A stretch of 64,000 nucleotides of DNA, taken from Megalobrama amblycephala (taxonomy: Eukaryota; Chordata; Actinopteri; Cypriniformes; Xenocyprididae). The notes beneath the pieces are model-generated. The model was not told the origin of the DNA. It searched no databases and worked only from the letters and a program-made list of their open reading frames with translations. Positions 49,301 through 60,138 of the stretch are shown piece after piece. The position numbers and the translations under genes were made by a program. The stretch spans positions 20,910,914 to 20,974,913 of the forward strand of contig NC_063052.1 of NCBI RefSeq assembly GCF_018812025.1. Direction: 5' to 3'. Position 1 is the stretch's first letter. Each line of letters opens with the position of its first letter.

Positions 49301-52300
49301 GCCACGGAGGCCGCACCGCCATGGTGCTCTGAAGCTCCCGACCCACCATGGTGCCCCAAACTGCTGGTGCCACCCTGGAGGCTCCCTACCTGTCTGCACC
49401 TGCTCACTACCTCCAGGGTGCCCGCCCCCCCTCTGGTTTTCTCTTGGTTCCTTGATTCCTAAAAGTCTACATTTCTGCAAATCTCCTCGTCGTGAATGTT
49501 CCTACACCATGTACCATGACACCTGATTGGGGATGACGGTGGTTATAATTTACCTTGGATACGGGTGAGCGTGCAGTGTAATCCTGCAGAGTGAGTGCAA
49601 AAAGAGTGGCAAATGAATGGTTCGCAATCAGCTGTATTTGCAAAAGGGTCCGTTTGCAAGCACCAGAGAACCGCCTTCATGCGACACATACAGTAGATGC
49701 AAGTAATGTTCACTCTGCTGCACATAATATCACAAAATTAATAAAAAAATATATATACCGAACCATTCTGTTTTCTATCATGCGTTGTGCACATTTGTGA
49801 TGACGTAAGATGAACGCGTATGCACCAGTGTTCAACAGAATCAAGTGGGTGTGAAACCAGACCAACGCTGCAGGGGGGGCTGGGAACATTCACCTCCTAA
49901 AAATCATTGACATTGCATACATTTCTCCAGTAGCATTTGTTTGATCAGATGACATTTCTTTGTAAAATGGCATTCACATTTTTAAAGGGCACCTATTATG
50001 CAAAATCCACTTTTACATGGTGTTTGGACATAAATGTGTGTAAGCAGTGTTTGAACACAACCACCCTACAATAATAAAAATTCACTCAATCCATTAAAAA
50101 AAAAAAAAAAAAAAATCCCCATTAAACCAAAGCAGTCTCACTAGACGTGCTGTTTTGATTTTGACGTCACACTGCTCAAGCCCCGCCCATGGCCGCTGAC
50201 TAACAGTTCAGCCTGGTCTCATTGTTAATACATAGGTATTAATATGTAACTTTCAAAAACACAAAACACACATTTTTGTACATTTGGATAGATGCTGAAA
50301 CGTACAAAATGAACGTATTTGCAACATTTAAATGTAGGACTATTACGTTTTTACAGCTACAAAACTTAAAATATTTACAAATCTTTCATATCATAAAGAT
50401 ATCTGTATGATTTCCCTTTTACCATTTTACAGATAAATGTAAGATCTCTTAACCCTTCTCCCAAACCTAAACCTATCCATTTTATACAGAATATCAAAAC
50501 AGAAATGTGTAGGAAAATGACAATTTTAGTAACAATATAGCATTAAAAGGGTATTTTGATCCGCTAATCCTACTCCTACCCCAACCCCTAAACCTACCCA
50601 TAGCCATTTCTTAAAACTACGTACAGATATTAAGGATAAACATAACAGACAAGTGAAATCACAATAATTTATTTATTGCAAAAATGTCAAAAGAGGTACC
50701 AAAAATAGTTCGAATGACGATGTGTTGCAGTCGCAGTCCTCTCTGGTGATATACAAGTTAATAATAGATGAAAATATTAATCCTGCTTCTTATTACATTA
50801 TTTCATATTAAAGCTGCTGTCCGTAACCTTTTTTTGTTAAAAGTGATCCAAAATAAATTTTTTGAGCATGTACATAACGAGTCAGCGTTCAAAACTATCT
50901 CTTTACCTTAGCCCGATTCACAATGGTAAGCTTGTAATATTGTTTTATAATTTGGGTGGTACTGGTGGGTGTTTACGCGGGAAATTTGAGCATGCCGCCT
51001 TTTGTCTTTGCATCATCGCATCATGTCTGTATACATAAAGAAGGAGTCCTGGCTAGTAGGCTATATCGCATGTGAGGCGGATCACTTATAGCCTTTTCTC
51101 ACAGCAGCTGCAATAATTAAACTTACTGTAACAATTTACTGTAATGCTTTTTTCCTCGGTCAGAACAAAAGTAGCAGACATGTTACTCACTTGTTCAGAT
51201 GACATTCTCCATTCAAAATTCTTATTTTTGTCATACTTCCAAGACTACAATCTGTGATTCCAAAGCACAGTATCCACACCGATGTGTGGAAACATTAGAT
51301 TCATCCGCACCGAGGAGCCGTGCCAAGGCACAACACACGTACAGATAATAATTCCGCAAACAAGTGCAATTGCGAGTTTCAAATAGAGATGGCGACAAAG
51401 TGGCAAAATTAAGGACTGCAGCTTTAAGTAGATGAGTTAACTGCATTTAATAAATGTGACTGAAAACGTATTGAAATGACAAATGAATACAATAGAATCA
51501 AAACATTAATGCCACAATTTTAATATTCATACATGAGAATTTGTACACATTCACACTTGGATACGTAAAGAATTTAAGTTTTAGTGCAGAAAATACGTCA
51601 ATATTGTACGTTTTAGTGTGTATGAAAACTTAAGTAAATGTGCATGTGGTAGAACCACACTTTATGTAAAAATACACATGTATTCTCATGAGATCATGTT
51701 GAACAGTTCTGGCCCGGATTTGGCACGGAATGGAACGGTTACGCAATGAGAACCGTTTGGCCCAACAGTGGAAAAGCAGCTATAGTTTCTGCCCTCAGTG
51801 AGTTGTACACTGTCCGCCATTTTCTACACACTCGAGCAGCTTTACCGTCAACAATGTCTCATAAGCAATCCTGTTGTTCTGTTGTTGGAAGTAAGAGTGA
51901 ACATAGGAGTCTTCATTTTCTCCAAACAGCTGAGCCACTGAGGATGCAGTGGATTCATTTTTGAAGGTAATGCGCCCCAAAATATATATAAATGTGTTTA
52001 TATCTGCACAAATCATTGCTTTGTGAGCGAGGTCAATGCAAAGGGACAATACAAAACACAGGTTTTGCTAAAAAGTTGTTACTCAAGGATAGATCTGTTC
52101 GTTGGAGTGAAAACATATGCTCTGATGTACAGTAAACTTCATAAAACTCATCTGTAATGTTTTGGCCATCATTCATATGGTGTCTGCTAAAACAGGCTTC
52201 TACTAATAGTGGATAAAAGCAAGATGACAACATCATTTATAACCATAATTAAACTAAACCATACCTCTTCTATCTCCATGCAGCATATATTCTCTGGGTC

Positions 52301-55300
52301 TGTAGGCATCATTGTCTGACTCCGGTTTGAACTGAACACCATTACTGACAGTTTGCAGTGTTTGAGATTTGTACTGTTTGTTTGTTGCATGAGCTCTTGA
52401 AGCTCCGCCCACTTCTTGAAAGTGGGCCGGGTGCAGCAGCTCATTTGCAATTAAAGGGACGCATAAAAATGGCTTGTTTTTGCTCACCCCCCAAAACTGA
52501 CTATTTTAACTACTATGAAAATGATCTGTGGGGTATTTTGAGCTAAAACTTGACATACACACTCTGGAGACATCTGAGACTTATTTTACATATTGCATTG
52601 CAGACTTATATTAAATGCATTTCACTGTATCATTATCAAGATATGTATCAGTTTACTACAGACAGATGTAGGCTGTATGTTTGAATGACACATTTAAAAT
52701 AACTGATTTAGGTATTGCTAGTGATTATTTTCTTCATTATTTCAATAACTCCAATTCTTTACAGGTTGCGTTTCACCTGCAGCCCTACAAAGGTCGGACG
52801 GACCTCAGTGTGCATGACAACATCAAATACATTATTGACAAGTAGGTTGCACTTCCTTAATATACCTCCATACCTCCTGCACCTTTGCAACACTAAAATT
52901 TAGTCCTAGTCCTAGTCCTAACTCTTCTCCATTCTGATGAGCTGGCTTGCTTTGAACTGGGGGTGGAATTCAGTCCAGTCAGGCGAAAAGAAAAAGAGAG
53001 TGGTGTTTTAAAAATAGAGGACTTTTCTTTCATTAATCATTAATGAAACAGAACGTATAACATGACCTGATGGTATCATAGCTAAGCCATTCATGTTCAA
53101 GAGCCTGTAACAATGGCTGTAAATCTATAGCACTATAACAATCTACTGACTGTTACATGCCGAGTATTTCTTCTTTTTTTTAGCGAACACATTATTAAGT
53201 TATTCATGAATTGTTCTCCTCTAGCAGCAGGGATACTTTGGAAAGAAATACATTATGTAAAACTGATCTAGGTAAGTGTAGGTTTACATGGTCTGTATCG
53301 GGTAATACAGATAGCTGTACTGCTGTGGAATCATGTGTTCTGAGATGCTCACCTTGGAATGGAAAGGATTGTGAAATTAGTTTTGTAGTTTTCACAAATG
53401 TTTTAAGCATTTAGAAAAACCAGCATGTATATTATACATGTTTATATATTATATTTTTTGGTAAAAAAAAATAATTAATGCATTAACTATCATTAACGGC
53501 AAGACATTTGTTACAGTATTTATTAAACTTTGTTTACATTATTTATTAAAAAATACGACTGCTCATTGTTAGTTCACGTTAGCTCAGGTCCATTAAAGGT
53601 GCCCTAGAATCAAAAATTGAATTTACCTTGGCATAGTTGAATAACAAGAGTTCAGTACATGGAAAAGACATACATTGAGTTTTAAACTCCTTTGCTTCCT
53701 CCTTCTTATGTAAATCTCATTTGTTTAAAAGACCTCCGAAAAACAGGCGAATCTCAACATAACACCGACTGTTACGTAACAGTTGCCATCATTAATATGT
53801 ACGCCCCCAATATTTGCATATGCCAGCCCATGTTCAAGGCATTACACAAGGGCAGCCAGTATTAACGTCTGGATCTGTGCCCAGCTGAATCATCAGACTA
53901 GGTAAGCAAGCAAGAACAATAGCGAAAAATGGCAGATGGAGCGATAATAACTGACTTGATCCATGATTACATGGTATTTTTAGTGATATTTGTGAATTGT
54001 CTTTTGTGTGCACGGTTTAAAGGGGCCGGTCGCTGAATCGGTGCATAGTTAATGATGCCCCAAAATTTAAAAAAATCTATTTTGAGCTGAAACTTCACAA
54101 ACACATTCAGGGGACACCTTAGACTTATATTACATCTTGTAAAAACTTGTTCTAGGGCACCTTTAAATAATATTAATATTAAATAATATTAATAGATACA
54201 GGTGGAGCCTTATTGTAAAGTGTTAGCCATTATTTCTTTATCTTTGTTAACATTAGTTGATGAATAAAAATATATTTTTTTTAATTAATTTTAAAATGAA
54301 TTAACAACTTTTGATTTTAAAAATGTATAAGTAAATGTTTAGATTAACATCTAACTAAGGATAAAGGGATAATTCACTCAAAAATTAAAATTCTGTCGTC
54401 ATTTACTCCCCCGCATATTGTTCCAAACATTTTTGACTTTCTTTATTCTGTGGAAAATAAAAGAAGAAATTTTGACTTATGGATCGTTGCTTGACTTATG
54501 GCTCGCTAAATTCAGTACAGTACAGTACGATTCAGGACAGTAAATCCTGATCCAGCTTGTGTTTCCACTGCCAACAGTACCCTTACTTGATAGGCGTGGT
54601 GTATGCCGGAAAGTAGAAATCAACGTCATTCTTGCGTGAAGAAGAAAGTGACACTAAACAACAATGGAGAAAATACAGCAGCTTTGTTTAAGCAAGGCTG
54701 CGAGGAAAAACAGCCAAAAAATACGCATTGCGTTGCAATGGTATTGTGTTGTCATTCCCCTTGTAGCAGTCGCAAGTGATGATTCTCTGTCAACCAATCA
54801 ACGTTCTGCAGGAAGCGTAGCTCCACCCTTTTAGTACCGGTACTATTGTGCTAGGTACCCCAACGGAAGGGTCCCAAAAAAGTGGTACAGTTTAGTATGT
54901 TGGTACCATTCACAACTTCTGACAATGGAAACGGAAATAATTGCATACCACACGGTACTGTACTGAACCGTACCGCTCAGTGGAAACGAGCCATTAGTGT
55001 TTTTTGTTTTGTTTTTGTTTTTTCATACATTGGCAGTCAATGGTAACCAAAACTGTTTGGTTACCAGAATATATTTTGTGCTCCACAGAAAAAAGAAATG
55101 GGTAACATTTTACAAGAAGGCTAAATTCATTAACGTTGGTTAATATATTAGAGCCTGGTTTCACAGACAGGGCTTAGATTAAGCCAGGATTAGGTCTTAG
55201 TTCAATTAGGACATTTAAGTAGCTTTTATAAACATGCCTAAAAAACATTACTGGTGTACATCTTGAGACAAAACAATGACATATTTTAAGATGTGTCAGT

Positions 55301-56375
55301 GCAAGTTGCTTTCAGTTAAAACAGCTCAAACATACATTTTAGTCTAAGACTAAGCTTAAGCCTTGTTTGTGAAACTGGGGGTGAGTATCATGAACTAACA
55401 ATTAACATTTCTAAGTACAACAACAATATAAATCTTAGTGTATTAAGTAATATTAATTAATAAATTTAATCTTCACAGTTAATTTATGCTTTCACAATAT
55501 ATTAACTAACCCAACCTGATATGCCAAAAACTGTAGATTAAAAATGTTTTGTTCATTATTAGTTCATGATACCTAATGCATTATGGTAATGAATTGAGCT
55601 TTTTTAGTGTTACCAATAAATGTAATATTTTTATGTAAAAATAGTTATAAATAACAAATACAGTGTGTATATGTACTATAATATTACAACTGTGATACAT
55701 GCTTAGCTCTAAAATGAGCTCCTGAAATCTTTTTACAGATATGGGAAACATGGGGCTTTCTACAGGTTTAAGTCCAGCACTGGGAAGGTCCTTCCACTCT
55801 TTTATGTGTACGACTCCTACCTTATGCCACCTGAGGCCTGGGCTGAGCTGCTAACCGTCAGAGGGTCTCACAGTCTCCGAGGAACTCCTTATGATGGCAT
55901 TTTCATTGCCCTCATTGTGGAAGAGCGCCACAAGCAAGATATCCAAGCTGGTGGTTTTGACGGCATGTACACCTATTTTGCTTCTAATGGCTTTTCGTTT
56001 GGATCTTCTCACCAGAACTGGAAAGCAATCAAAGCTTTCTGTGACAAGAACAACTTACTGTTTGTACCTAGTGCAGGACCTGGTTATATGGACACCGCCG
56101 TCCGGCCGTGGAACAACCACAACACGCGCAACAGAGTGAATGGACGATATTACGAGACCTCTTTGCAGGCAGCCATATCAGTAAGGCCTGATATAATCAC
56201 AGTAACATCATTTAATGAGTGGCATGAAGGAACTCAGATTGAGAGGGCTGTGCCCAAGAAGACTGTGGCCCGTCTGTATTTGGACTACAAACCCCATCAG
56301 CCAGACCACTACCTGGAGCTCACCAGGAAGTGGGTGGAACATTTTAGTAAGGAGAAAGAGCAGTGGCTTATGTGA
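34070..56375 (+). CDS. maneal: Glycoprotein endo-alpha-1,2-mannosidase-like protein (GH99), four coding exons
   Basis: Coding exons are 34070-34574, 34740-34849, 52765-52841 and 55739-56375, all with GT-AG sites and matching phases (1, 0, 2), giving 442 aa; human MANEAL is of similar length. Residues about 8-25 are a hydrophobic signal anchor after basic residues, so a Golgi type II membrane protein is expected. GH99 enzymes related to MANEA cut glucosylated mannose from N-glycans in the Golgi; the activity of MANEAL itself is less well established. The GH99 catalytic segment FNEWHEGTQIE is intact, with Glu at residues 391 and 394. YGSPQ, HWDPKIAASHPKGRH, LSWYPPG and FDGMYTYFASNGF are conserved blocks. 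The ending KEKEQWLM and the QPYKGR segment favour MANEAL over MANEA. Intron 2 is 17.9 kb, filled with transposons. Confidence 0.93.
34740..34849 (+). CDS. maneal: maneal coding exon 2
   Basis: Follows acceptor gatgccag and ends at donor gtaact. Encodes VVVLSWYPPGVADEHGKP and the helix up to HRHSIK. Intron 1 is only 165 bp. Confidence 0.92.
36167..36750. mobile_element. MITE with 'gtttac/gtaaac' ends
   Basis: Left agggtacatttacttgacaac and right gttgtgtaaatg / gtcgtgtaaacagcccct form loose inverted repeats. Inner pairs such as gataacggtatcgttttc versus gacagtgttatcaaaac support a folded element. Boundaries are approximate. Confidence 0.45.
37149..37624. mobile_element. Complete fold-back TTAA MITE
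   Basis: TTAA at both ends (37149-37152, 37621-37624), starting aagggtttctgtcattaatt and ending in its mirror. Internal mirror blocks include cacacccgtaagacctttgt and ggctcagtgaggcctccatt. Same family as 19597-20222 but without the gaagcttc core. Confidence 0.85.
38355..38815. mobile_element. Fold-back MITE, right end truncated
   Basis: Shares aaaggattagttcact, actcacccccatgtcat, and mirrored cagtgtagacactgctaagt and ggagggcagtaatacact blocks with the complete copy at 60139-60960. The right arm stops after ggagaaaaatcctggaat. Confidence 0.75.
39385..39848. mobile_element. TTAA MITE with 'agggatagttca' ends
   Basis: Begins ttaaagggatagttcaccc and ends tttgaactatccctttaa. The subterminal region is mirrored (cagggcatccaagatgta / tattggatgccctggg). 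464 bp, no credible gene inside. Confidence 0.85.
39953..42141. mobile_element. MITE with 'ggtcccac' ends, interrupted by a 1.8 kb element
   Basis: Left ggtcccacattataataagtggccttaacc and right ggccacttaatataaagtgggacc are inverted repeats about 24-30 bp long. The interior after the insert carries ccctaacctta and ttaaacctaccca phrases typical of this group. The element at 40013-41842 splits it. Confidence 0.75.
40013..41842. mobile_element. 1.83 kb non-coding element with ~30-bp inverted ends
   Basis: Left end gtgacctgatccagcaaaatgagtc pairs with right end gactcatttcgccagatcgggtcac. It sits wholly inside the MITE at 39953-42141. It contains an (AT)n microsatellite at about 40298-40335 and no frame longer than about 60 codons, so it is non-autonomous. 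Superfamily not determined. Confidence 0.7.
42142..43530. other. Intronic, no element boundary resolved
   Basis: T-rich tracts at 42666-42680, 42876-42890 and 42976-43010. Nothing coding. Confidence 0.4.
43531..45082 (+). pseudogene. Decayed Tc1-type transposon with both terminal repeats
   Basis: Ends tacagtgcacagcataaaag and tttatgctgtgcactgta are inverted repeats flanked by TA. Between them, plus-strand fragments of a Tc1-like transposase can be read with many stops, including a HLWGIL phrase near 44688-44705, where the catalytic Glu region belongs. Far older than the other Tc1 copies here. Confidence 0.7.
45083..46130. other. Intronic, nothing assigned
   Basis: A phrase at 45510-45540 (gggcccacacactgaaccttgggg) resembles a widespread fish retroelement fragment, but I cannot assign it. 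No gene seen. Confidence 0.3.
46131..46939. mobile_element. ~0.8 kb inverted-repeat DNA element ('agggcccta' ends), CpG-rich
   Basis: Left end tagggccctataatac and right end attaaaatagggccca are short inverted repeats. The subterminal gcgcaatgtgacgcaaggcgc and gtgcgctttacactttgcgtt give unusual GC/CpG richness for this intron. No coding frame. A hAT-like origin is possible but no clean 8-bp duplication was seen. Confidence 0.6.
46940..47719. other. Intronic; unassigned 85-codon minus frame
   Basis: A minus-strand open frame at 47083-47340 contains DIRHFGHEHLTVQLFRCN and is less repetitive than its surroundings, but has no splice support or known motif. I leave it uncalled. Confidence 0.3.
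47720..47784 (-). repeat. tRNA-like SINE head fragment
   Basis: On the minus strand ctgtagctcaagagcatggcgc (A-box region) is followed by gggttcaattcccatgc (B-box region) at tRNA-like spacing. The acceptor stem does not pair, so it is a SINE or tRNA relic rather than a gene. Confidence 0.5.
47971..48480 (+). mobile_element. Repeat carrying a THAP-like fragment
   Basis: Starts ttaaagggaacccctggtg. At 48219-48323 a 34-residue frame begins MPHCAAFGCNFQ, the C-x4-C spacing typical at the start of THAP zinc fingers, and stops at TAG before the rest of the domain. THAP domains occur in P-element-type transposases, so this is probably a captured or relic transposase start. The right boundary is not defined. 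Confidence 0.5.
48550..49530 (+). pseudogene. Decayed retroelement gag-like sequence
   Basis: Reads EDDLWGLRQNGRPLERYVEEF, then, after stops and a degenerate stretch, repeated KMA..PEPS motifs (48975-49085), a Pro/Asp/Ser-rich section (PDQSPDSAPVPES) and a PPW-rich tail. This order of gag-like head, PEP-type repeats and PPW tail is a pattern I associate with cyprinid Ty3/gypsy-like repeats. At least four stops break it and no RT is nearby. Confidence 0.55.
49985..50230. mobile_element. Left part of a TTAA MITE ('agggcacctatt' end)
   Basis: Begins tttaaagggcacctattatgc, a common fish element start, and runs into a poly-A and a cccgcccatggccgc segment. Other repeats interrupt it; a matching right part may be 52385-52600. 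Confidence 0.45.
50808..51427. mobile_element. Complete TTAA MITE ('agctgctgtcc' ends)
   Basis: TTAA 50808-50811 followed by agctgctgtccgtaac; ends ttaaggactgcagct plus TTAA 51424-51427. 620 bp with no supported gene. Confidence 0.75.
51740..52050 (+). repeat. Repeat with a short THAP-like reading frame
   Basis: The frame near 51854-51964 reads MSHKQSCCSVVG...SLHFLQTAEPLRMQWIHF, which resembles the first half of a THAP-type zinc finger (Cys pair, then the W..F core) seen in many fish transposon fragments. It ends at a stop after about 37 residues. Not a host gene. Confidence 0.4.
52385..52600. repeat. MITE right-half fragment
   Basis: The phrases ttaaagggacgcataaaaatgg, ggtattttgagctaaaactt and acttattttacat match the right half of the 31500-31679 / 53593-54166 type of element, diverged. 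It lies only 165 bp before maneal exon 3. Confidence 0.45.
52765..52841 (+). CDS. maneal: maneal coding exon 3
   Basis: Acceptor ctttacag, donor gtaggt. 77 nt encode VAFHLQPYKGRTDLSVHDNI and KYIID plus two bases of the next codon. The lysine is completed by the first base of exon 4. Confidence 0.93.
53440..54235. mobile_element. Old MITE hosting a younger TTAA MITE
   Basis: The outer family is the one at 414-645 and 62003-62540, ending ccttattgtaaagtgtta. It is split by the complete element 53593-54166. Confidence 0.55.
53593..54166. mobile_element. Complete TTAA MITE ('aggtgccctagaa' ends)
   Basis: Begins ttaaaggtgccctagaa and ends ttctagggcacctttaa, a perfect 17-bp inverted pair including the TTAA. 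574 bp, no gene. Confidence 0.85.
54496..54996. mobile_element. MITE with 'atggctcg...cagtac' ends
   Basis: Left atggctcgctaaattcagtacag and right ctgtactgaaccgtacc...cgagccat are inverted repeats. The interior contains repeated gtacc/ggtac words. No coding frame. Confidence 0.65.
55095..55620. mobile_element. Old MITE hosting a palindromic MITE
   Basis: Outer sequence again shows the 'ttaatatatta / attaacatt' style of the 62003-62540 family, with the insert 55154-55380 inside it. Outer ends are eroded. Confidence 0.4.
55154..55380. mobile_element. 227-bp MITE with 'ggtttcacagaca' ends
   Basis: Left cctggtttcacagacagggctta and right taagccttgtttgtgaaactgggg are inverted repeats. A second copy at 62078-62298 has the same ends, in the opposite internal orientation. 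Confidence 0.8.
55739..56375 (+). CDS. maneal: maneal coding exon 4 (terminal)
   Basis: Acceptor tttttacag. 637 nt from YGKHGAFYRFK to EKEQWLM and TGA. Holds the catalytic FNEWHEGTQIE segment and the second half of the GH99 barrel. Uninterrupted. Confidence 0.95.
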
Positions 56376-58860
56376 TTGGACCTTGTAACTTCTTAACATT
56401 GTTGAGATTTGAGTCTAACACTGACATTGTCAAATATGATCCCTCAATTTATGCATACATTTTAAAGGCAGCTAATTAGCAAGGACAAGCCACCTTCTCT
56501 CACACATTCAATGAACATTGATAAATAATTGATTTACTGTCAATTTTCTTGAAAGAAAATGTTTCGATGCAAGTATTTACAAGAACAGTTCACCCAAAAA
56601 TGAAAATTCTGTCATCCCATAGTTGGTGTAAGTTACCCATCAGCCATCACCAGCCATATCTTCATCATGAGGCTGGCCTCGTCACTAAAAGCCTGTTTAC
56701 ACCTGGTCACTTTGTGTGTTTTTACTGATCGGATGACTATCTGTTTTGTTAAAACTCTTCCATATACACTTGGTCAAATAAATGTGTCGGAATATAAATC
56801 CAGTCTTCGATTCCCACGCTATATGCACACAAACATTAATTTTTTTACAATTTTGGGAGAAGTACAATTTACATATGTGGCTTCAACAACCAAATGTATT
56901 TACAATTGTCCAGAAAAATCTGGAATGCATGTCAAACCACCTCCTGAAGTGTTTTGAGCGATCGGGTTTAAATCTATCTTGAATGTGCTTCGGAGGACAT
57001 TTACACCTGGTCTTTTCACAATCTATTAATTATCCGATCAGATAAAACGCATGAAGTCATCAGGTGTAAACAGGCCCTAAAAGACTCCATCCTACAGCAT
57101 TTTGCTGGTCTCATTTACAATTTGTGAGTATGAGCTTATTTACAGTGACTAATATATATCATCTTGTCTTGCTTAGCAGTTTTACAGCTGAAGGATAATT
57201 TGCTCATTATTTCAAATCTAAATTACATTTATTTATTTCCTGGAACTCAAAAGGAGATGTTCTGAATGATGTTTTTCAATCTATCAAAAGTGAACAGACT
57301 GTCCAAAAAATGTAAGTTGTGATTTGCAGAAAACCCCTGTGCATCTCTCCAATATCATTCACGCAAGCTCATATTCATGCATGGGACATCACTAACAGCC
57401 CAAGACACGTGAGAACCAAATCTGTTTGCCATCACAGACTTCCAACCTGGCTCAAAGTGTCTTTATGTGCCATATTTGTATGGCTATGAATGCAAATGAG
57501 ATTTCAGAGCTGCAATTAACATAGACTTTCAGCAAATAATGTGTTCTGAACACAAAACTATAGTGCACAATTTGTATGGTATGCTTTTATAGTTTTGTTT
57601 TGTTCTATTTTGTCATTTTTGGAGCTCAGCAGCATCCATCCTCATTCCCTATCATTGTATGGAGAAGGGAAGTGTGTACATTGTGCTATATTCTTCCTCC
57701 TGTATTCCACAGAAAAAAAAAAAAGAAAATTACATACTGTTTGAATTTACACGGTGCTGAGTGAATTTGCAGTTTTAGCTATTCCTATAACATTAGGCCT
57801 TGAATTTGTGAATTTGACTTCTACTAGCAGCAACAGTGTGGCCTCAGTATTTAAATACTGTACCTTACTTTTATTGTGTGTTTGGATGACATTTAAAAAT
57901 GATTGGTGGTTGTGGTTATGGTTTGTTTGGATAATGGCTGGGTTTATTTTGTTCTGTAAATCCTATTAATTATGCATATTGTAATCCACGTTTAATATTA
58001 AACAAGGAAAGTAAAACAGTTATTTTGCCATAATGCTATATGATACAGGCTATAAAAATGTGAACAGAATGCATTTGTGTAAAACAATTCTTATGTATAT
58101 TGTCACATTCAAGCCAGTTTAAATAAGAATGTTTTTGTAAATAATTTACAAAATTCATTCTGCTCAGAGGTGCAATATTGCCCAATATTAGTATTTATGG
58201 AATACTCACTGAAATTACCTATAACATCATTGATGTGCTGTGTAGATTAGAGATAAGCTGAGTTTCTTTATGCTAACTTTATCCCTGTAGTACATAGCAC
58301 AACATTGACATTACTTTATACAACTAGAGGATGGTGTTGTCATGTATGATGAATGATGTTTAGTTTCTGGGCAGATTTTGGCTCGACGTTGCTTTGTGTT
58401 GTGCTAATGTTAGCTAGTGCTGTTACAGCAGTTTATGAATGTCAGCCCTGCACAAAGTAACACTTAAAACAGACACGCACTTCAACAGTGTTGCATAACC
58501 AGAGGACAAATTACACCACACTTAACACAATCAGCACTGTGCTAAAATAGCCACAGAAGAAAAAAGAAATGACAGACTTTATTGTGACAGGGTGACTTAA
58601 GAACAAATAAATATTTATATGGGTGTATTCTGCTGTCTATGCAGTGGCCAGATAGTTGATATTAAAATCCTTTCTTGTATTCTAGTTTAAATTTAAAGTT
58701 GAATATTGTTTACTGGCAGAGGGAAGGTGGCTGCAATTAAGTAGAAATAAGGACACCTCAATAGTCTTTATTGAATAAAACAAAAACACTACATATCCAT
58801 ACAGGTTGTAGCTTAATATGGGTCAAGACAATAACTGAAAATGAGTGAAAGCTGAGAGGG
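56376..58860 (+). other. maneal 3' UTR and downstream sequence, with a MITE
   Basis: Several AATAAA sites (for example within gtcaaataaatgtg at about 56773) could end the transcript, and none is decisive. A MITE end phrase (cagttcacccaaaaatgaaaattctgtcat) lies at 56586. A MITE with cctgtttacacctg ends spans 56689-57079. No other gene is seen up to the microsatellite at 58862. Confidence 0.45.
56689..57079. mobile_element. MITE with 'cctgtttacacctgg' ends
   Basis: Left gcctgtttacacctggtcac and right caggtgtaaacaggccc are inverted repeats, with inner gatcggatga / ttatccgatc also mirrored. Related to the element at 2623-3185. Confidence 0.65.

Positions 58861-58861
<1 letters not shown>

Positions 58862-58928
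<67 letters not shown>
58862..58928. repeat. (AT)n microsatellite
   Basis: About 67 bp of uninterrupted alternating T and A. Confidence 0.95.
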
Positions 58929-58933
<5 letters not shown>

Positions 58934-59093
58934 GACATAAATGAGAACTAAACAAGAGACAGGTGAAACTAATTGGTAACCATGGAAAAAAAACAAAAAC
59001 AAAACAAGGACATCAAGAAAAACCTGTATAGCAGAGATGGTCTTATTATTGAGAGATATGAGGGTCAGTGTACCATTGGAGAAAGTGTAACGG

Positions 59094-59474
59094 TTAAAGG
59101 TGCTCTAAGCGATGTCACACGTTTTTAGGCCAAAACATTTTTTGTCACATACAGCAAACATCTCCTCACTATCCGCTAGCTGCCTGTCCCCTGAACACAC
59201 TGTAAAAAAACGCGGTCTCTGTAGTCGCCACAAGCTCCAAAAATGGCAACAAAAACTACCTGGTGCAGCCTGGAGCACGAAACATAATAAACATGCTCCA
59301 GCCAATAACCGACAAGAATGATTTTAAATGCGTGTTCATGACTGTTTCAGGAAGTATGGAGGGGAGGGGGAGGAGAAGGAGGAGGGAGGGTCTAGCTAGC
59401 CTCTGTTTTATTTGACAACACTTCGAACGTCAACAGAAAGTTACTCCACCCAGGATCATTTAGAGCACCTTTAA
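59094..59474. mobile_element. Complete TTAA MITE ('aggtgctctaa' ends)
   Basis: Begins ttaaaggtgctctaagcga and ends tttagagcacctttaa. 381 bp, GC-richer middle with a ggaggagggag purine stretch. No gene. Confidence 0.8.
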
Positions 59475-60138
59475 CTTGGATCATGTGTGCCTTGATAACC
59501 AATCACATTACTTCCTTGACGTCATTGAATTTCATTCAGAGTTGTGCGACAGTCAATCGCTGTTTGCGGATACCATAAAAATGAATGAGAAGTGCTGTTA
59601 ACTGAATCATACCTGTCGCACAATTGTCCACGACTTCTCTTATAAATCAGAATTTTTGGGGGGTGTAGAATAGATCAATCCAAAATGAATGTTTAAGAGC
59701 AAACATGTGGAAGATTAGCCAATGGGATAAATGATAAGCTGTTTTCCCACAAAAGCAGTTTATTCAGTGTAGTGAAGCCTCTCCTCCATTGACATCCATT
59801 AAAAAAATGGCCTCTGGTCTCCTTCCCTGCATACCGCAGCATTAGCAGGCGTTACACTTTTTTTTTTATTGCAAACCTTGCTTGCAAGCTTGCCTTCAAG
59901 TGGCTTTGTATATAGTCAACAATCAGTAACTAAGAAAACAGGAATAGGAACAAACAAGAGAGACATGAATACTGACATAACTGAGTGAAATGAATGTCCA
60001 AATAAAAGTCCTTGAAACCATAAGTCATTTGTATGTTGACTTTCTGAAAAGTCGAAATGTTATGCTTTAAAAACTTAGATCTGTTTAAGCAACCCAAGGT
60101 AACATTTTATTTTAATATTACATTTAGATTATGCATAA
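59475..60138. other. Non-coding, nothing assigned
   Basis: A pair of tgtgcgacag / ctgtcgcaca phrases at about 59545 and 59613 hints at an old inverted repeat. The right edge (aggtaacattttattttaat) is the start of a host MITE of the 4094-4924 type that resumes at 60961. Confidence 0.35.

Larger units (their letters stand above)
34850..52764. other. maneal intron 2, 17.9 kb, transposon-rich
   Basis: Contains the elements listed separately between 36167 and 52600. The stretch 34850-36166 holds no gene or clear element; open frames there and at 36900-38111 lack motifs and splice support. Confidence 0.85.

Noticed and set aside
49134..49526. Long overlapping Pro-rich frames on both strands at 49084-49526
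   Set aside because: They are reading-frame shadows of a decayed gag-like repeat with internal short tandem motifs, not a host gene.
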